Assembly: GCA_025526915.1 (NCBI GenBank)
Contig: JAHLKH010000354.1
Span: 1 to 17,659, forward strand
Length of the DNA stretch: 17,659 bases
Direction: 5' to 3'
Source of the DNA: Entophlyctis helioformis
Taxonomy: Eukaryota; Chytridiomycota; Chytridiomycetes; Chytridiales; Chytriomycetaceae
In this document: positions 16,714 to 17,659 of the stretch, piece by piece
Numbering within the stretch: the first letter of the stretch is position 1
Layout: every line of letters begins with the position of its first letter
Position numbers and translations under genes: made by a program
Notes under the pieces: generated by a model
Seen by the model: the letters and a program-made list of their open reading frames with translations, nothing else
Database searches by the model: none
Told to the model about the DNA's origin: nothing

Positions 16714-17659
16714 TCACGCAGAGCGGGCAAGATGCGTCCGCACTTTCTGGATCAGCGCGCGTTTCATAAACTGCTCGCGGGCGAGGTTGCGGATGTTCTT
16801 GAGGTACACGGTGAGGTCGGGCTGTCGTGTCGCCGACGACGATCCAAACGCGCGGTTGAGTTGGTAGATGGTGTCGTCGAGTGCGCGATCCTCGACCACG
16901 AGCTCAAACAGCCTGCTCGGCCACCAACGAGCCACCAAAGAGCCACTCAGTCAGCTTAATGGCAGACGAAATAAACCCCAGTCGAGCCACGGGAGGATCA
17001 ACTCAACTGGTTCTGCACGACATTGTCAAACGCCAGGTCTTTGTCGACGTTGACGTCGGGCTTGCCCTCAACTCGTCGATATGCTTGCGCAGCTCCTCGT
17101 TGCGCGTGGACAGCACATCAACCGATCCCTTGAGCTTGGTCTCCAGGTCAGCCAAGTACCGCAGCGTGTCCTGCACACGCCGCTCGCCGTCCAGCAGCTG
17201 CCGATTCGCGCTGAGCAGTTGGTCAATCTCGGCAGAAAGCGACGCCTCCATGGCCCGGAAGCGCTCTTGAGCTTCTCGCGCAACAGCGATCGGCGCACAT
17301 ACAGCTCTCGTGCAGCCTCGTCGGCCTTTGAACGCTGCTGCTTTTGCTGCTGTGGTTGCAGGACAGGCTGCGGCAGCTGCTGCAGAGTCGGTGTGACGGC
17401 TCCCATCTGGCCAAACGTGCTGTTGCCGGCATTGGCAGCATTGCCATACGGCTGCGGGAGGATTTGCAAGCCTGTCGATGCACCGACTGCCGCTCGGTTG
17501 TCCCAGTCGGGACTGCGGCTGTGTCGGAGTCGGCAGCACGGATGGGCCGGCATTAGCTGGCCTGCTACAGAGACACGACCGCATGTCAGTCAGTCGGCCA
17601 GTCAAAGGGTCAGTCAGACGTCCCAAGATGGCAGCTTGTCTGCGCAGACAACATACCAT
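16714..17659 (-). CDS. ESCRT-I subunit VPS23/TSG101, C-terminal part (5' end outside window)
   Basis: VPS23/TSG101 sorts ubiquitinated cargo at endosomes; its C-terminal stalk and steadiness box build ESCRT-I with VPS28 and VPS37. Exons seen: 17571 or 17574 down to 17008, and 16912-16714. Intron 16913-17007 has a GTTGAG donor and a CTGAC motif. A further intron ends near 17575 and its GTATGT donor is at 17656, so only three bases of the next exon are present and the N-terminal UEV domain lies beyond the window. Order: Pro/Gln-rich linker (TPTLQQLPQPVLQPQQQ), coiled coil (ADEAARELYVRRSLLREKLK, AMEASLSAEIDQLLSANRQL, YLADLETKLKGSVDVL), KPDVNVDKDLAFDNVVQNQ, then the steadiness box LFELVVEDRALDDTIYQLNR to KNIRNLAREQFMKRALIQKV. 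Two bases seem to be missing: one G near 17266 (between LREKL and RFRAMEA) and one base near 17070-17071 (between HIDEL and EGKPD). Another frame change in the Pro-rich linker near 17490 cannot be judged. Confidence 0.85.

Overview
The window is nuclear DNA of an intron-rich, GC-rich eukaryote, most likely a flagellated (zoosporic, chytrid-like) fungus. Three lines of evidence point this way. The trehalose-6-phosphate phosphatase is of the fungal TPS2 type (degenerate GT20 domain plus HAD phosphatase). A SPATA4-type CH-domain protein, typical of ciliated or flagellated organisms, is present. Introns are short (62 to 259 nt, mostly 65 to 120), with GT-AG ends and a recurrent CTGAC/CTAAC branch-site-like motif. 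The exact species cannot be read from the sequence. I see no CRISPR, operon, plasmid, phage or transposon features.

Layout from left to right. 1-543: repeat-rich, no gene I can support. 544-2352 (-): a low-complexity, probably nuclear protein I do not recognise. 2448-5721 (+): cullin-3, nine exons, head-to-head with the unknown gene across 95 bp. 5832-7038 (-): mitochondrial Fe-S co-chaperone HSCB (Jac1), four exons, tail-to-tail with cullin-3; two CCAAT boxes in a 20-bp direct repeat lie upstream of it. 7287-11479 (-): TPS2-type trehalose-6-phosphate phosphatase, eight exons. 12093-13460 (-): SPATA4-like CH-domain protein, six exons including a 16-nt micro-exon. 13644-15864 (+): membrane-anchored alpha/beta hydrolase of the isoprenylcysteine-methylesterase-like type, seven exons, divergent from SPATA4. 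15879-16607 (+): U11/U12-25K-like (SNRNP25) minor-spliceosome protein. 16714-17659 (-): C-terminal part of the ESCRT-I subunit VPS23/TSG101, whose 5' end runs off the window.

The genes do not form one pathway. They are housekeeping genes: ubiquitin ligase scaffold, Fe-S assembly, trehalose metabolism, flagellum, lipid or ester hydrolysis, splicing and endosomal sorting. Gene models were built by joining exons so that splice sites, phase and family conservation agree. From 2448 to about 14740 this works without any frame break. From 14740 to the right end, three unrelated neighbouring genes need seven single-base corrections, nearly all in runs of two or three identical bases. This suggests poor sequence quality near a contig end rather than three pseudogenes.

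I did not find a convincing undescribed system. The points most worth a second look are the minor-spliceosome protein with polyQ and GAR tails, the SPATA4 micro-exon, the paired CCAAT boxes at HSCB, the unknown protein divergent from cullin-3, and the indel cluster.
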